Assembly: GCF_030272615.1 (NCBI RefSeq)
Contig: NC_081412.1
Span: forward strand, 541,402,335 to 541,466,334
Reading direction: 5' to 3'
Origin: Cryptomeria japonica
Taxonomy: Eukaryota; Streptophyta; Pinopsida; Cupressales; Cupressaceae
Length of the DNA: 64,000 nt
Part shown: piece by piece, positions 63,057 to 64,000 of the stretch
Position numbering within the stretch: position 1 is the stretch's first letter
Layout: each line of letters begins with the position of its first letter
Program-made: the position numbers and the translations under genes
The notes under the pieces: model-generated
What the model was told of the DNA's origin: nothing
The model's input: only the letters and a program-made list of their open reading frames with translations
The model's database searches: none

Positions 63057-64000
63057 TTAACCAAACTCTTAATCAATTTTACTGTAGACCAGTATAGTAG
63101 TTTAAACAACAAACCGGTTAACACACAAACAAGCCAAATAGAAAATAGACCATTCACCCACAGAAGCACACTCACCATAACACAAGATATTTTGACGTCG
63201 AAACCCAAATGGCAAAAACCATGGTGAGTAAAACTCACAACTCAACTATCTGCAGAATAGTAACCAGACCAGTTAAGGTCAGACGGGTTAAGGCCTTACA
63301 ATGTTCTTCACTAGAACAGATCTTGTTAGGAATCTAGATCTTTTTTAGGAGATAAGTCCTATTAAAGACTACCATGTTAAAGGATTTCAGATCCACAACT
63401 ATGAACCGCCTTGTTAGAGCATTTACAAAAGTCTTGACTGGGCCTACCCGGTTAAGGGTCTTAAACTTGTCGAAGAGATTAGTAATCAACAAGTGAATGA
63501 TCTAGAAAGTAGCACACAATGCTTGATTAGATCCTTCACTACTCTTTGTTAATCCATTGCAACATTACTTCAGTCTTCTATCCTTTGCATGTTTTATCTC
63601 TATCGCACGATTCTTCTATATCAAATTCACTCCTTCAACATAGATACACACATACATTCATTACTATAAAACCCTAGAGATGATGTCCTTAAATAGGAAG
63701 TTGATTTCATGTCGGTCCAATGAGATTGGATTACAATTTCCTAGGTTCAAAGCATCTAGACACATTTGGTAACACGACACAGAAGCACCGCCAAAGAGTC
63801 AATGGATGATAACTCATCACACTCTACAATTTTACTAGTTAAACACAGTATATCGATTACCCATAAATAAAGACTGGTAAACTGGAACATAGTGTTTGAA
63901 TCAAAAAGATTGACTTCCGCTAGGGGTCCTCGTTTCGCTTGAGGTCTTCATACCACTTGATGTATTCATACCACTTGAGGTCTTCATACCGCTTGAGGTC
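63014..64000 (-). mobile_element. 5' LTR of the gag-only element, cut by the window end
   Basis: It starts TGATGAATACTAAGACGGGG on the plus strand after the inverted primer site, carries the conserved AACCCAAATGGCAAAAACCATGG cassette near 63201 (by pattern), and runs past position 64000 within its 18-bp repeat. Confidence 0.8.

Overview
This is a 64 kb window of a large, AT-rich, repeat-laden seed-plant nuclear genome. The content is degraded Ty1/copia and Ty3/gypsy LTR elements, a LINE, SINEs and one plant-type UDP-glycosyltransferase. The long nested LTR elements and sparse genes suggest a gymnosperm, perhaps a conifer. That lineage call is an inference; nothing in the window is a decisive taxonomic marker.

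Layout from left to right. 1-2.0 kb: a copia LTR and a truncated twin. 2.0-11.6 kb: a decayed gag-protease gypsy element, split by a complete 2.8 kb non-autonomous LTR element (376-bp LTRs, AAAGG target duplication). About 12.96-19.85 kb: a coding-free fold-back structure with inverted arms, purine/pyrimidine tracts and a central 3.7 kb satellite whose ~20-bp unit occurs in both orientations. 20-25.1 kb: unrecognised AT-rich DNA. 25.16-25.38 kb: a SINE with a 19-bp target duplication. 26.05-27.46 kb: an intact, intronless UGT gene, the only host gene that looks functional. 27.5-34.1 kb: SINE-like dimer, (AT)n and an old copia LTR. 34.2-36.2 kb: a 5'-truncated LINE. 38.4-38.5 kb: a long (CT)n. 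39.1-44.65 kb: a broken, intron-containing transposase-like gene with a copia LTR inserted in it. 46.9-60.55 kb: a copia element that has lost its RT core, with a second copia element (50.4-57.7 kb, GAGGC target duplication) nested inside it. 60.55-64.0 kb: a gag-only LTR element running off the window.

Functionally the window is a nested-transposon landscape around one enzyme gene. The UGT probably glucosylates a small molecule in the cytosol; its N-terminus and PSPG box resemble the zeatin O-glucosyltransferase group. Everything else coding-like belongs to mobile elements, nearly all disabled by stops, frameshifts or domain loss.

The best candidates for something undescribed are: (1) the fold-back element with its orientation-alternating satellite; (2) the intron-bearing transposase-like gene with DFTENY and GKGEHDGAGACVKR motifs; (3) the gag-only element with a coiled coil and three degenerate zinc knuckles.
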